Below are positions 1 through 8,287 of a stretch of 64,000 nucleotides of DNA, in pieces. The stretch is from an uncultured Odoribacter sp. GTDB taxonomy: Bacteria; Bacteroidota; Bacteroidia; Bacteroidales; Marinifilaceae. Positions within the stretch are counted from its first letter, which is position 1. The number at the start of each line of letters is the position of its first letter. The notes beneath the pieces are model-generated. The model did not search any database and had not been told where the DNA came from. It saw only the letters and a program-made list of their open reading frames with translations. The stretch covers positions 83,269 through 147,268 of the forward strand of contig CAJTPD010000002.1 of the NCBI GenBank assembly GCA_910578105.1, read 5' to 3'. A program made the position numbers and the translations under genes.

Positions 1-1895
1 TGTCCGATTTCCGCTCCCGCTCCGAAAAACAACATGTGCTTATCAGCCAACAACTTATTATAATTAGCCGTTAGTTTACCGGTATAATTCAAATACTTGC
101 CGGCTCCCAACGTAAGACGCCCTCTATCCTCAATATCAGCAGCCACATAGGTAACCTCATACGTATAAGGGTCCGTCTTTGGTGTCATAAATTCGGAAGA
201 AAACGGGGAACGATAATTCTCACTACGTGTATTACCTTTCTCCACCCGGAATTGTCCGATTAATCTCCACCCTTTTCCGACAATCCAATCTGCACTCAAA
301 TTATCAGCGAAATATTCATCGTAATTATCCGAACGATTAGGTAAAGAAGCATTGTACAAAGGATTAGCAGTTCCGTCAATCAGCGTCGGAGCCAGCTCTC
401 CATTTTCCCGCCAGGGACATTCATATGGGTTAGCCATAGCATAACTGTTGAAACTTCCATAAGGCGAATCATAAGAATGCATATTGGAATAAGTCGCATA
501 ATTACGGATAACCAATTTTTCCTTTATACGATATTGCAAACTAAACCCAAAGCCATAACGGTCACGCCCTGAACCTTTCATCACGCCGTTGTTCTTATCA
601 TAAAAACCATCAAGGCTGTAAAGTACATTTTCTGCTCCTCCTTCCACCATCAATGAATGACTATGACTAAAAGCATTGTGTACCGGCTGTGCCAACCAAT
701 CGGTATTGACACCCTCTTGTACATTTTTATACTTCCGGTAATACAATTCTTCCCGGGCGTAAGTATTTAATAAATCATCCTTAATTGGATCATACAATCC
801 CGCCCGCTTCTCATATTCCAATTTTTCGGCAGCATTCATCAGGTCATAATCAGTCAAATCGGCAATCTCAACAGAAGGTTTGAAATCATATGTCAAACGC
901 AATTGCCCTGGTTTGGGCTTCACCGTTTCAACGACAACGACTCCGTTTGCAGCCCGCGAACCATAAAGAATAGTAGCAGAAGCATCCTTCAGGATAGTTA
1001 TGCTCTCTATACGATTTACATCCATATCATACACCTTCTGGATGGAACTTTCAAAACCATCTACGATAAATAAAGGAGCCGAAGAACCTTCTTGGAACGA
1101 ACCCTTGCCACGAATAGTGAAATCCGGCAATACATTCGGGTTTGAACCGGCAGCATTATTGTCATTAATTTTAAAACCGGCATCCAGTGCACTCAAGGTT
1201 GTAAATAAATTGGACGTATGCACTTTTTGTAAATCCTCTTTCTTAATAGTCGTAACAGCACCGGCAAAACCCTCCGTCTTGCGTGTAAAATAACCGTTTA
1301 CCACCACTTCATCCATCTGCTGTGTATTCTCCTCCATTACAACATCTAAAGCCTTCTGTCCCGCATATTTCACTTCCTGCGTCTTCATTCCCACAAATGA
1401 AAACAACAATACCGGTTCCGCTACATCCGGCAATGTCAATGAATAATTACCTCCGGCATCCGTCATCACGCCAATTGAAGTCCCTTTAATGATGACCGTC
1501 ACTCCTGGCATAGGACCGTTTTTATCCGATACTTTCCCCTTAATGGTTACACCTTTCACATCCTGAGGCCCTATCGTCTGTCTGGGCACAATAAAAATCA
1601 CCTCGTTTTCATACCGACATTCCAACTCAGTATCTCCAAACACATCTGCCAATACATCTGCCAACTTTTTTCTTTCAGCCTGCACATGGATAGCCGGCAA
1701 CTTACTGACATGCTTCTCATTAAAAACAAACTGCACTCCCGTTTGCTTGCGGATTTCTTTGAACAATGTCCGCACATTCCCCCCGTGCAGATTCAACGTC
1801 ACCAACTGGTCCTGCGAATAACTACGGGCATTTCCCCCCATGACGAAAACCAGCATGAAAAACGCAAATAATTTCATCACGTTCAAAATTTTCAT
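1..1895 (-). CDS. SusC/RagA-family TonB-linked outer-membrane receptor with STN domain (C-terminus outside window)
   Basis: Outer-membrane TonB-dependent receptor of the SusC type, imports a ligand I cannot name; 631 residues are inside the window, the barrel continues past base 1. ATG at 1895, alternative ATG at 1877. The N-terminal signal segment ends near SYSQ. An STN (secretin/TonB N-terminal signalling) domain follows at roughly residues 30-85, a carboxypeptidase-like beta-sandwich at about 110-190, then the TonB plug with a DEVVVNGY segment near 195. The STN domain is the feature that lets such receptors signal to a FecR-type anti-sigma, which is encoded directly upstream together with its ECF sigma. 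About 105 bases separate it from fecR, containing two hairpins. Family assignment is secure; substrate is unknown. Confidence 0.93.
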   Translation of the reverse strand, partial: MKILNVMKLFAFFMLVFVMGGNARSYSQDQLVTLNLHGGNVRTLFKEIRKQTGVQFVFNEKHVSKLPAIHVQAERKKLADVLADVFGDTELECRYENEVIFIVPRQTIGPQDVKGVTIKGKVSDKNGPMPGVTVIIKGTSIGVMTDAGGNYSLTLPDVAEPVLLFSFVGMKTQEVKYAGQKALDVVMEENTQQMDEVVVNGYFTRKTEGFAGAVTTIKKEDLQKVHTSNLFTTLSALDAGFKINDNNAAGSNPNVLPDFTIRGKGSFQEGSSAPLFIVDGFESSIQKVYDMDVNRIESITILKDASATILYGSRAANGVVVVETVKPKPGQLRLTYDFKPSVEIADLTDYDLMNAAEKLEYEKRAGLYDPIKDDLLNTYAREELYYRKYKNVQEGVNTDWLAQPVHNAFSHSHSLMVEGGAENVLYSLDGFYDKNNGVMKGSGRDRYGFGFSLQYRIKEKLVIRNYATYSNMHSYDSPYGSFNSYAMANPYECPWRENGELAPTLIDGTANPLYNASLPNRSDNYDEYFADNLSADWIVGKGWRLIGQFRVEKGNTRSENYRSPFSSEFMTPKTDPYTYEVTYVAADIEDRGRLTLGAGKYLNYTGKLTANYNKLLADKHMLFFGAGAEIG

Positions 1896-1920
1896 AAATT
1901 TGTAATTAGAATTCAACAAT

Positions 1921-1997
1921 AGACAACATCACCCTGAGAAAGTCTTGTTGTCTGTTTATTCACACCTGCAGGAAAAGATGGTGAAACGTCTTTTCCT
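1921..1997 (-). promoter_or_regulatory. Two tandem hairpins between fecR-like gene and susC-like gene
   Basis: Inverted repeats AGGAAAAGA (1970-1978 with 1989-1997, 10-base loop) and AGACAACA (1921-1928 with 1946-1953) lie back to back in the gap between the anti-sigma stop and the receptor start. Neither is followed by a T tract in the minus (gene) direction, so they look like a processing or mRNA-stability element that could set different levels for regulator and receptor, rather than a full terminator. Function is inferred from position only. Confidence 0.45.
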
Positions 1998-2000
1998 GTT

Positions 2001-3125
2001 TTATTTTACAACTATCGTCCTTCCTTTTATCTCAAAACGCACCTCCGAAATCTGTTCAAAATAATACAACAACGAACGGATTTCTCTATAACGCGTCATC
2101 TCTCCCGACAAACATTCCTGCCGGACAGCTTCACGGGTATAAAAAACATCCACATCATACCAACGGGACAATTGTTCCATAATGTTTTCCAATGTCTGAT
2201 TTTCAAAAACAAAATTTCCATCCTTCCAGGCAGTATAAACATAGACATCCACCTCATCTACCCGGATTTCCCGTTCACTTTTTAAAACCGTACCCCTTTG
2301 TCCCGGCCTCAAGTTTATTTTATCAGTTACATTCGACACATTTACACTACCCTCTACTAATACCGCCTCCACCCTATCAGAATTATAACTATTGACATTA
2401 AAAGCTGTTCCCAGCACTTCAATTTGCACCTCTCCCGTCCAAACAACAAAAGGCTTGTTTTTATCCTGTCGTACCTCAAAATAAGCCTCTCCACTCAAAT
2501 AAACCTCCCGTCGATTTTCAGTAAAAGAAACAGGATAACGAAATTCCGTCCCCGCATTCAACCACACCCGCGTACCATCAGCTAAAACAATGGAATACTC
2601 TCCCCCCAACGGAGTAATCACCGTATTATACAATAATTCAGTCTGTTCTTCCCCTGAAACAGCATAATTCACAGCCCCGTTTGTATCTATGAATATAGTC
2701 ATCCCGTTTGCTTCCGTCAATTGACAATCATTCCCATTTAGCACCACACTTTCACCCGATGACAATATCAATTGAGCTTGCCGTTCTCCCCACACACCCG
2801 ATACAGTCTCCAAAGGCATCTCTTTTTGCAAAGAATTCAGCATATAAAACGAACCTAAACTCAATACACACACCGCTGCCATCCATACCGACAACCGCCG
2901 GAGTACCCGCATTCGTATCCTGCGTTTCATCAGTACAGCTGTCCCTTTTATCAATCCGGAACGCATACCCCAGCGCATCCTCAAAAATTCTCTCCGAAAT
3001 TCTGCAAAATAAGTCCTGTTTGCCTCGCTTTCTTCTATCCACGCCTCCACATCTTCCATTTCTTTCAACGAAAGCTCCCCCGACAAATAGTCATACAATA
3101 ATACATCTTTTTGTTCCTGTTCCAT
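2001..3125 (-). CDS. FecR-type anti-sigma factor
   Basis: Inner-membrane anti-sigma of the FecR family, 374 residues. A cytoplasmic N-terminal part (about 1-78) that would bind the sigma factor is followed by one membrane span at about 79-96. A periplasmic FecR domain follows, containing the recurrent LADGTRVWLNAGT stretch near residue 180, and a C-terminal DUF4974-like domain at about 305-374 completes the Bacteroidetes arrangement. It lies 34 bases downstream of the ECF sigma gene and upstream of an STN-type receptor, so the three form a FecI-FecR-receptor trans-envelope signalling unit. Ligand binding by the receptor is expected to release the sigma. Start ATG at 3125. Confidence 0.93.
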   Translation of the reverse strand: MEQEQKDVLLYDYLSGELSLKEMEDVEAWIEESEANRTYFAEFRREFLRMRWGMRSGLIKGTAVLMKRRIRMRVLRRLSVWMAAVCVLSLGSFYMLNSLQKEMPLETVSGVWGERQAQLILSSGESVVLNGNDCQLTEANGMTIFIDTNGAVNYAVSGEEQTELLYNTVITPLGGEYSIVLADGTRVWLNAGTEFRYPVSFTENRREVYLSGEAYFEVRQDKNKPFVVWTGEVQIEVLGTAFNVNSYNSDRVEAVLVEGSVNVSNVTDKINLRPGQRGTVLKSEREIRVDEVDVYVYTAWKDGNFVFENQTLENIMEQLSRWYDVDVFYTREAVRQECLSGEMTRYREIRSLLYYFEQISEVRFEIKGRTIVVK

Positions 3126-3159
3126 GATTCACTGTCTTCAATATATAGACAGTAAACAT

Positions 3160-3744
3160 TTAAAAACGGTTGAATGATTTTTTTCCTTTTTTTAGAAAAA
3201 AAAGGAAAAAAAATCCACTGTAAACAGAAAACTCTTTTCTCAAGGTTTTTAATGAATTCACCAATAAGGTCTTAACCGTGGCAATGGAGATACCGTATTT
3301 TTCTGCCACTTCTTTATATTTCAGATTTTCCAAATAAACACTCTTAACCACTTCCCGGCTTCTTTCCGGCAACCTCTCCAATGCTTCCCGAACTTTCTCC
3401 ATCATCTGGTCCTTCAAATCATCATACTCTTCCGACACTCCTACGGGAATTGCAATCTCACCCACCCGCCGCAACAGGTCCGTTTTCTCCAGACTATTCA
3501 ATGCCCGGTTACGCACACCTACATAAAGATAGTTCCTCAAACACACAGGTTGGACATTTTGTAACATCTCTTTTTCCCACAACCTGATAAAAAATTCCTG
3601 TACCAGATTCTCTGCAGCATTCATATCATGGATAAACGTATCTGCCCATACTACCAAAGACCGGTAATATTTCTCAAAAAGATATTCCATTCCATTTTTC
3701 TCTTTGCGCTTAATCAAAAGGCAGATGGTTTCATCAGACCACAT
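3160..3744 (-). CDS. ECF (FecI-like) RNA polymerase sigma factor
   Basis: Sigma-70 family, extracytoplasmic-function type, 194 residues. Region 2 covers about residues 20-90 (FEKYYRSLVVWADTF through LVQEFFIRLWE) and region 4 about 120-175, with the helix-turn-helix YKEVAEKYGISIATVK. It should direct polymerase to the downstream receptor operon when released by the FecR protein. The C-terminal tail is encoded by two T8 and two A7 runs (minus strand) that are mutually complementary, giving the odd ending FFFLFFLKKGKK; these runs are both a hairpin and a slippage-prone stretch. Start ATG at 3744 gives a normal N-terminus. Confidence 0.94.
   Translation of the reverse strand: MWSDETICLLIKRKEKNGMEYLFEKYYRSLVVWADTFIHDMNAAENLVQEFFIRLWEKEMLQNVQPVCLRNYLYVGVRNRALNSLEKTDLLRRVGEIAIPVGVSEEYDDLKDQMMEKVREALERLPERSREVVKSVYLENLKYKEVAEKYGISIATVKTLLVNSLKTLRKEFSVYSGFFFLFFLKKGKKSFNRF
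3178..3213 (-). promoter_or_regulatory. A/T homopolymer hairpin at the 3' end of the sigma gene
   Basis: Runs T7-CC-T7-AG-A8-GG-A8 on the plus strand form a near-perfect inverted repeat inside the last codons of the sigma gene, just before the anti-sigma gene. It could act as a weak attenuator or an mRNA-end stabiliser. Confidence 0.45.
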
Positions 3745-3952
3745 ATATGAGTACTAACCGAATTGCAGAAATTAATTATGTTACAATTATAAAATATTCT
3801 ATCGAAAGTGACAAATCCTGTTACGGATATTTTATTTTGCAAAACCGAAATAAAAAGATTTTTTTCTCCCACACATGCAGTTCCGATAAAATCAGCAAAA
3901 AGGTTCTCTGAAGATTGAATAAAAGGATACAATGAATATCAAAAAGAATACG

Positions 3953-3960
3953 TACCTTTG
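3953..3960 (+). promoter_or_regulatory. Bacteroidetes -7 promoter element for the tadA transcript
   Basis: TACCTTTG matches TAnnTTTG. Transcription would start near 3967, leaving a leader of about 160 bases before tadA at 4130. Confidence 0.55.
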
Positions 3961-3997
3961 TTATCGAACGGAAATATCCGCAAGGATGATTACGTTT

Positions 3998-4084
3998 ATG
4001 TTGACAAATTGGAGAAAAGCCGGTGTGCAGATATGTTGTATGAGCAAGTCCGGCACGACGGGAAGGTTCTTTACCAGAATATGA
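3998..4084 (+). other. Possible 28-codon leader ORF in the long tadA leader
   Basis: An ATG-started frame encodes MLTNWRKAGV and ends after FFTRI, wholly inside the predicted tadA leader. The leader is G-rich (bases 3961-4080: G 33, C 19) whereas plus-strand genes nearby have C equal to or above G. I do not recognise the peptide; it could be chance inside a structured leader. A longer TTG-started frame in another phase overlaps tadA and begins inside the promoter element, so I did not call it. Confidence 0.2.
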
Positions 4085-4129
4085 TTTTCATAGTCACAAA
4101 GTTGAGGGGCTTCTATATAAAAGCGGAAA

Positions 4130-4564
4130 ATGAATACTCATGAACAATATATGCGGAAAGCCCTGGACGAAGCAGCAGAGGGAGCAGCAGAGGGAGAAAT
4201 TCCGGTAGGGGTAATCGTAGTATGCAAAGGCAGAATCATTGCCCGTGCGCACAATAAGACAGAAAAACTGAACGATGTAACGGCTCACGCGGAAATGATA
4301 GCCACAACGATGGCTGCAGCGTACTTGGGAGGAAAATATCTGAATGAATGTACAATGTACGTTACGATGGAGCCATGTACAATGTGTGCAGGCGCACTGG
4401 CATGGGCACAATTGGGCGAATTAATAATCGGCGCACCCGACCCGCACAGGGGGTATTCGCGTCTGTCTCCTGTTCCCCTGCATCCGCGCACCAAGGTGGT
4501 CACAGGAATCCTTGCCGGGGAATGCAGTGAATTGGTAAAACAGTTTTTCAAAAAACGGCGGTAA
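4130..4564 (+). CDS. tadA: tRNA-specific adenosine deaminase (TadA-type)
   Basis: Zinc-dependent deaminase of the cytidine-deaminase fold, 144 residues, the usual TadA length. It converts the wobble adenosine of tRNA-Arg(ACG) to inosine in the cytoplasm. The zinc and catalytic residues are visible: His53-Ala-Glu55, and the Pro-Cys83-x-x-Cys86 motif. A dimer-facing C-terminus ends in FFKKRR, as in Bacteroidetes TadA. It stands alone, convergent with aroA (stop codons 4 bases apart). A guanine deaminase is the main alternative family, but the spacing and the LNDVTAHAEM segment favour TadA. Confidence 0.9.
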   Translation: MNTHEQYMRKALDEAAEGAAEGEIPVGVIVVCKGRIIARAHNKTEKLNDVTAHAEMIATTMAAAYLGGKYLNECTMYVTMEPCTMCAGALAWAQLGELIIGAPDPHRGYSRLSPVPLHPRTKVVTGILAGECSELVKQFFKKRR

Positions 4565-4567
4565 ATT

Positions 4568-5794
4568 TCAATCCTGAAATCCGATATCTGCCCATTTCTT
4601 CAATTCTTCCCAATAACAGGGGAAAGACTTGGTCACCACCCGGCCATCACAAATAATCAACCCGGGAAATTTGAGGGCAGCCGGAGCAAAAGCCATTGCC
4701 ATCCGGTGATCATGATAAGTATGAATTTCCGGACAAAAAACTGGTGGCATCTTCTCTCCCTGCCAAATCAATCGGTTATCCCCATCAGCTCTCAAAATAT
4801 ATCCTAATTTGGCCAATTCTTCCGTCAAAGCCTTAATCCGGTCAGTTTCTTTAATTCTCAACGTTTCCACTCCGCTAAAATGAAAGGGAATATCCAACAT
4901 ACAACAAGCCACCGCAAATGACTGCACTAAATCCGGCATTTCTACAAAATCATATTCCAATCCGGAAATCTGCGGATGCTTTTTCCTCAAAACAACCCCT
5001 TCACGGGTATACTGAGTCAAAATTCCTAATTTTTCCCAAAGTCCAACCTGCCGGGCATCTCCCTGTACACTTTCAGGCTGCAATCCCGGAAGGTGTATCT
5101 CTCCGCCATCTGCAACAGTCAATAACTCATAAAAATAAGAGGCTGCACTCCAATCGGATTCTACCCGGAAACGAACAGGTCTGTAAGGGACAGGAGCAAT
5201 CCGGACCAATGCCCCTTCCCGCACCACCTCCGCTCCGAAATCACGCATGATGCGAACCGTCATATCAATATAGGCTCCGGACACAACTTTTCCAGCCAAA
5301 CGGAGAAGTAACCCCTCTTTCATGTATGGAGCCACCATCATCAGCGCAGAAATATACTGACTACTGACAGAGGCCGGTATTTCCAACTCACCCCCCACCA
5401 AAAGAGAACCATAAATCCGCAAAGGAGGATATCCTGACTTTTCCGTATACTCTATCCGTGCTCCCAAATGATTCAACGCTTCCACCAAATTTCCTATTGG
5501 CCTTTGCTTCATTCGTTCAGAACCTGTAATTTCCCACTTCCCAATAATCCGGGAAAGAAAAGCCGTCAAAAAACGCATAGCCGTACCTGCGTGTCCGATA
5601 TCAAATCGATTGCTGTCCGAATTCAGCACCCGGAATATACAATCAGTATCATCACAATCCGCTAAATTATCAACAGGCAATTCACTATTTGCCAAAGCAT
5701 TAATAATCAATACCCGGTTAGATATACTTTTAGAAGCCGGTAAATTTATCCGGCCATTTATCTGCTTATTTTTAAAATTAAGGGATACATTCAT
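4568..5794 (-). CDS. aroA: 3-phosphoshikimate 1-carboxyvinyltransferase (EPSP synthase)
   Basis: Sixth step of the shikimate pathway: joins phosphoenolpyruvate to shikimate-3-phosphate. 408 residues, starting at the ATG of MNVSLNF (a TTG three codons upstream is not needed). Substrate-binding signatures are visible: PASKSISNR near the N-terminus, GHAGTAMRFLTAF, and ETDRIKALTEEL with YHDHRMAMAFA in the C-terminal half. It follows aroB by 33 bases on the same strand, so the two should be one transcript. Slightly short of the E. coli enzyme but complete at both ends. Confidence 0.95.
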   Translation of the reverse strand: MNVSLNFKNKQINGRINLPASKSISNRVLIINALANSELPVDNLADCDDTDCIFRVLNSDSNRFDIGHAGTAMRFLTAFLSRIIGKWEITGSERMKQRPIGNLVEALNHLGARIEYTEKSGYPPLRIYGSLLVGGELEIPASVSSQYISALMMVAPYMKEGLLLRLAGKVVSGAYIDMTVRIMRDFGAEVVREGALVRIAPVPYRPVRFRVESDWSAASYFYELLTVADGGEIHLPGLQPESVQGDARQVGLWEKLGILTQYTREGVVLRKKHPQISGLEYDFVEMPDLVQSFAVACCMLDIPFHFSGVETLRIKETDRIKALTEELAKLGYILRADGDNRLIWQGEKMPPVFCPEIHTYHDHRMAMAFAPAALKFPGLIICDGRVVTKSFPCYWEELKKWADIGFQD

Positions 5795-5827
5795 CTGAAT
5801 CAATTCCAGACTCTAAAAACGCACAAT

Positions 5828-6859
5828 TTAAATTTGCTCCAGGGCCTCCAGAATTTCTTCCCGGCTGCAATATTGATCGGTTTCAACTTCTCCGGGACAA
5901 CTCAACAAAGTAAAATTCACTCCGTCATGTTCATTTTTCTTATCATGCAACATTAATTCATAAAGCTCTTCCGACTCATTCACAGGATGATAAACCGGAT
6001 ATTTTTCCAAAATAAATCTCCGGACAGCTTCATAATGTTTTTTATCAAATCCCATCTTTTTTACAGAAAGATAAAGCTCAGCTATTAAACCATAAGCAAC
6101 AGCATCACCATGATAAATTTCAAGATTCTTTTTAATAGCTATACTTTCTATTGCATGTCCCACCGTATGTCCCAGATTTAATGCTTTACGTAATCCTTTT
6201 TCGCGCGGATCTCCCTGTACAATGGCAGCTTTTATTGCGACAGATGCCTTAATTAAAGACAAAAAATTTTCACCCGAAACCTGCGACAAATCAGCATCCA
6301 TAATTTCCGCCAACTGCTCTTCGCCAGCCAGCAAGGCATGTTTCAGCATTTCCGCAAAACCAGATAACAACTGACGCTCAGGTAAGGTACTCAGAAAATG
6401 ACTATCAATAAATACCCATTCCGGCATTGAAAACGTCCCGATTTCGTTTTTTAAACCATCAAAATTAATTCCGGTTTTCCCTCCCACAGAAGCATCTACC
6501 TGCGCCAATAAAGTTGTGGGTATATTAAAAAAACGGATTCCGCGCTTAAAACAAGAAGCAGCAAATCCGCCAATATCCGTTATCAAACCACCTCCGATAT
6601 TTATCAAAACCGAATTACGGCGGGCACTGCAAGCCGACAATGTATGCCAAATCAACGCCACACTATCCAGACACTTATTATGTTCTCCCTCCGCAATTGT
6701 AATCACATGCTCCCCCGGTACATATCCCATATTCAACCGCTCCATACAATAATTACGGCTATTGTTATCCACTAACACAAAAACATCTGAAGCAGAAACA
6801 CTTTCCAGCTTATTTCGCAATTCAGCACTGGCTTCCCGGGTAAAAACAATATTATTCAT
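5828..6859 (-). CDS. aroB: 3-dehydroquinate synthase
   Basis: Second step of the shikimate pathway, NAD- and metal-dependent cyclisation of DAHP to 3-dehydroquinate. 343 residues. The NAD-binding GGGLITDIGGF motif, the PTTLLAQVDASVGGKTGIN segment, and the metal ligands in LNLGHTVGHAIE and YHGDAVAYG are all present. First gene of an aroB-aroA pair; the other shikimate genes are not in the window. Divergent from dprA across a 121-base gap that should hold promoters for both directions. Confidence 0.96.
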   Translation of the reverse strand: MNNIVFTREASAELRNKLESVSASDVFVLVDNNSRNYCMERLNMGYVPGEHVITIAEGEHNKCLDSVALIWHTLSACSARRNSVLINIGGGLITDIGGFAASCFKRGIRFFNIPTTLLAQVDASVGGKTGINFDGLKNEIGTFSMPEWVFIDSHFLSTLPERQLLSGFAEMLKHALLAGEEQLAEIMDADLSQVSGENFLSLIKASVAIKAAIVQGDPREKGLRKALNLGHTVGHAIESIAIKKNLEIYHGDAVAYGLIAELYLSVKKMGFDKKHYEAVRRFILEKYPVYHPVNESEELYELMLHDKKNEHDGVNFTLLSCPGEVETDQYCSREEILEALEQI

Positions 6860-6980
6860 TCTGCATAAATTTTGACAAATTTAAAAAGTAAAAATCAAAT
6901 AACCAACAAGTTTAAAGGACTCCATCCCTTGGTTTTTAATTAAAATTTTATAAATTTATGGTGATTTAAACCCATCTTTT

Positions 6981-8099
6981 ATGAAAATTGACAGCTCAGC
7001 CCGGACACAAGTTGCAGTAAGCCTGATTCCCCGTCTAAACAGTAATTTCTGCCTTCCCCTGTTTGAAAGATGCGGAGGTATAGAAGGCTATTTTCTCGAA
7101 AACGACAAAGCACTAAACGCAATCTACCAGGAGTTAAATATTTCCGCCAACCTTTTCGACCGTCAAAAAGCACTCCGGGAAGCAGACAAAGAATTGGAAC
7201 AAATAGACAAGCATGACATCCGGATTTGTTCCACAGAAAACAATACTTACCCGGACTTGCTCAGACAATGCGAAGATGCTCCTCTGGTTTTCTATTATAA
7301 AGGAAATATCAAAACAGTAGCAAAAACAACATTTTTAGCCATCGTAGGAACACGTCACGCTTCCGTCAGATGCCAAAACAAAGTAACTTCTACCTTGGAC
7401 GAACTCAGTCAGACAGGACATCACTTTATCATAGTCAGCGGCCTCGCTTACGGTATTGATGCTTCAGCCCACCGGGCCAGTTTAAAATCCGGCCTGAGAA
7501 CTTTTGCCGTTTTAGGCCATGGTTTACACATGATTTATCCGGCTTCTCACAAAAAAATGGCAGAAAATATTCTCCAGGCCGACGGAGCTCTAATCAGCGA
7601 ATTTCCTTGCATCACCTCTATCCACCCCAGCAATTTTCTACGCCGGAACCGTATTATTGCCGGCCTATGCCATGCAACCCTCATTGCCGAATCTGCAGAA
7701 AAAGGAGGAGCTATGTCCACAGCACATATAGCTTCATCTTACAACAGAGAGGTCATGGCTTTTCCGGGCAGATCCGATGATAAATATTCAGCAGGGTGTA
7801 ACCGGCTTATTAAAGAAAATATAGCAGCTCTCGTTGACAATGCCACAGATATTATCCATGCACTAAACATCCCTCTAACGCATATCCAGATAAATCAACA
7901 ACCTCCTGACCTTTTCCATATGAATGATAAAACAAATCTTTTAATAAACTTAATTGGAAAAAAAGAAGAAATTACCCTGGATGAACTCATCTTATCAACC
8001 TCCATTTCTCAAGGAGAACTATCTACCCTTTTATTACAATTAGAGCTGGAAAACAAAATCCTGTCCTTACCGGGGAAACGGTATACCTTAAAAAATTAA
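6981..8099 (+). CDS. dprA: DNA-processing protein DprA (Smf)
   Basis: Binds single-stranded DNA entering the cell and loads RecA; in non-competent relatives its role is less clear. 372 residues: an N-terminal SAM-like part, a Rossmann-like core at about 105-290 with VGTRHAS, SGLAYGIDASAH and GHGLHMIYPASH motifs, and the FPGRSDDKYSAGCNRLI segment. A C-terminal winged-helix (DML1-like) domain occupies about 310-372. Stands alone; followed by 188 bases holding the gdhA promoter. Confidence 0.94.
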   Translation: MKIDSSARTQVAVSLIPRLNSNFCLPLFERCGGIEGYFLENDKALNAIYQELNISANLFDRQKALREADKELEQIDKHDIRICSTENNTYPDLLRQCEDAPLVFYYKGNIKTVAKTTFLAIVGTRHASVRCQNKVTSTLDELSQTGHHFIIVSGLAYGIDASAHRASLKSGLRTFAVLGHGLHMIYPASHKKMAENILQADGALISEFPCITSIHPSNFLRRNRIIAGLCHATLIAESAEKGGAMSTAHIASSYNREVMAFPGRSDDKYSAGCNRLIKENIAALVDNATDIIHALNIPLTHIQINQQPPDLFHMNDKTNLLINLIGKKEEITLDELILSTSISQGELSTLLLQLELENKILSLPGKRYTLKN

Positions 8100-8213
8100 C
8101 ACATTTCATCAGGCTAACTTGCTCATAATAACAGATTATCAATAAGAAACCCCGCATAACTATCAATCTGAAACAAAAGTGACCCGCATTAGTAAAAAAT
8201 TAACTAGAAAAAG

Positions 8214-8244
8214 TTTTGATATCGTAAATAATTAGATAATTTTG
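8214..8244 (+). promoter_or_regulatory. gdhA promoter (-33 and -7 elements)
   Basis: TTTTG at 8214-8218 and TAATTTTG at 8237-8244, 18 bases apart, fit the Bacteroidetes sigma consensus; the predicted start is near 8251. Confidence 0.7.
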
Positions 8245-8248
8245 ACAT

Positions 8249-8261
8249 CCGAAAACGTTTG
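8249..8261 (+). promoter_or_regulatory. Palindromic operator over the gdhA start site
   Basis: CCGAAAACGTTTG has the palindromic core AAACGTTT, typical of LacI-family sites, and overlaps the predicted +1. The same 13 bases occur on the minus strand at 41450-41462, at the same place relative to the symporter promoter. Confidence 0.5.
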
Positions 8262-8287
8262 AACAACTCATATTAAAAATTATACAA

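Noticed and set aside
2708..3127. 139-codon plus-strand reading frame opposite the anti-sigma gene
   Set aside because: It is the mirror of a clear FecR protein and has no promoter, no ribosome site and no recognisable domain.
3958..4143. 61-codon TTG-started frame overlapping the start of tadA
   Set aside because: Its start codon lies inside the -7 promoter element, upstream of the predicted transcription start.
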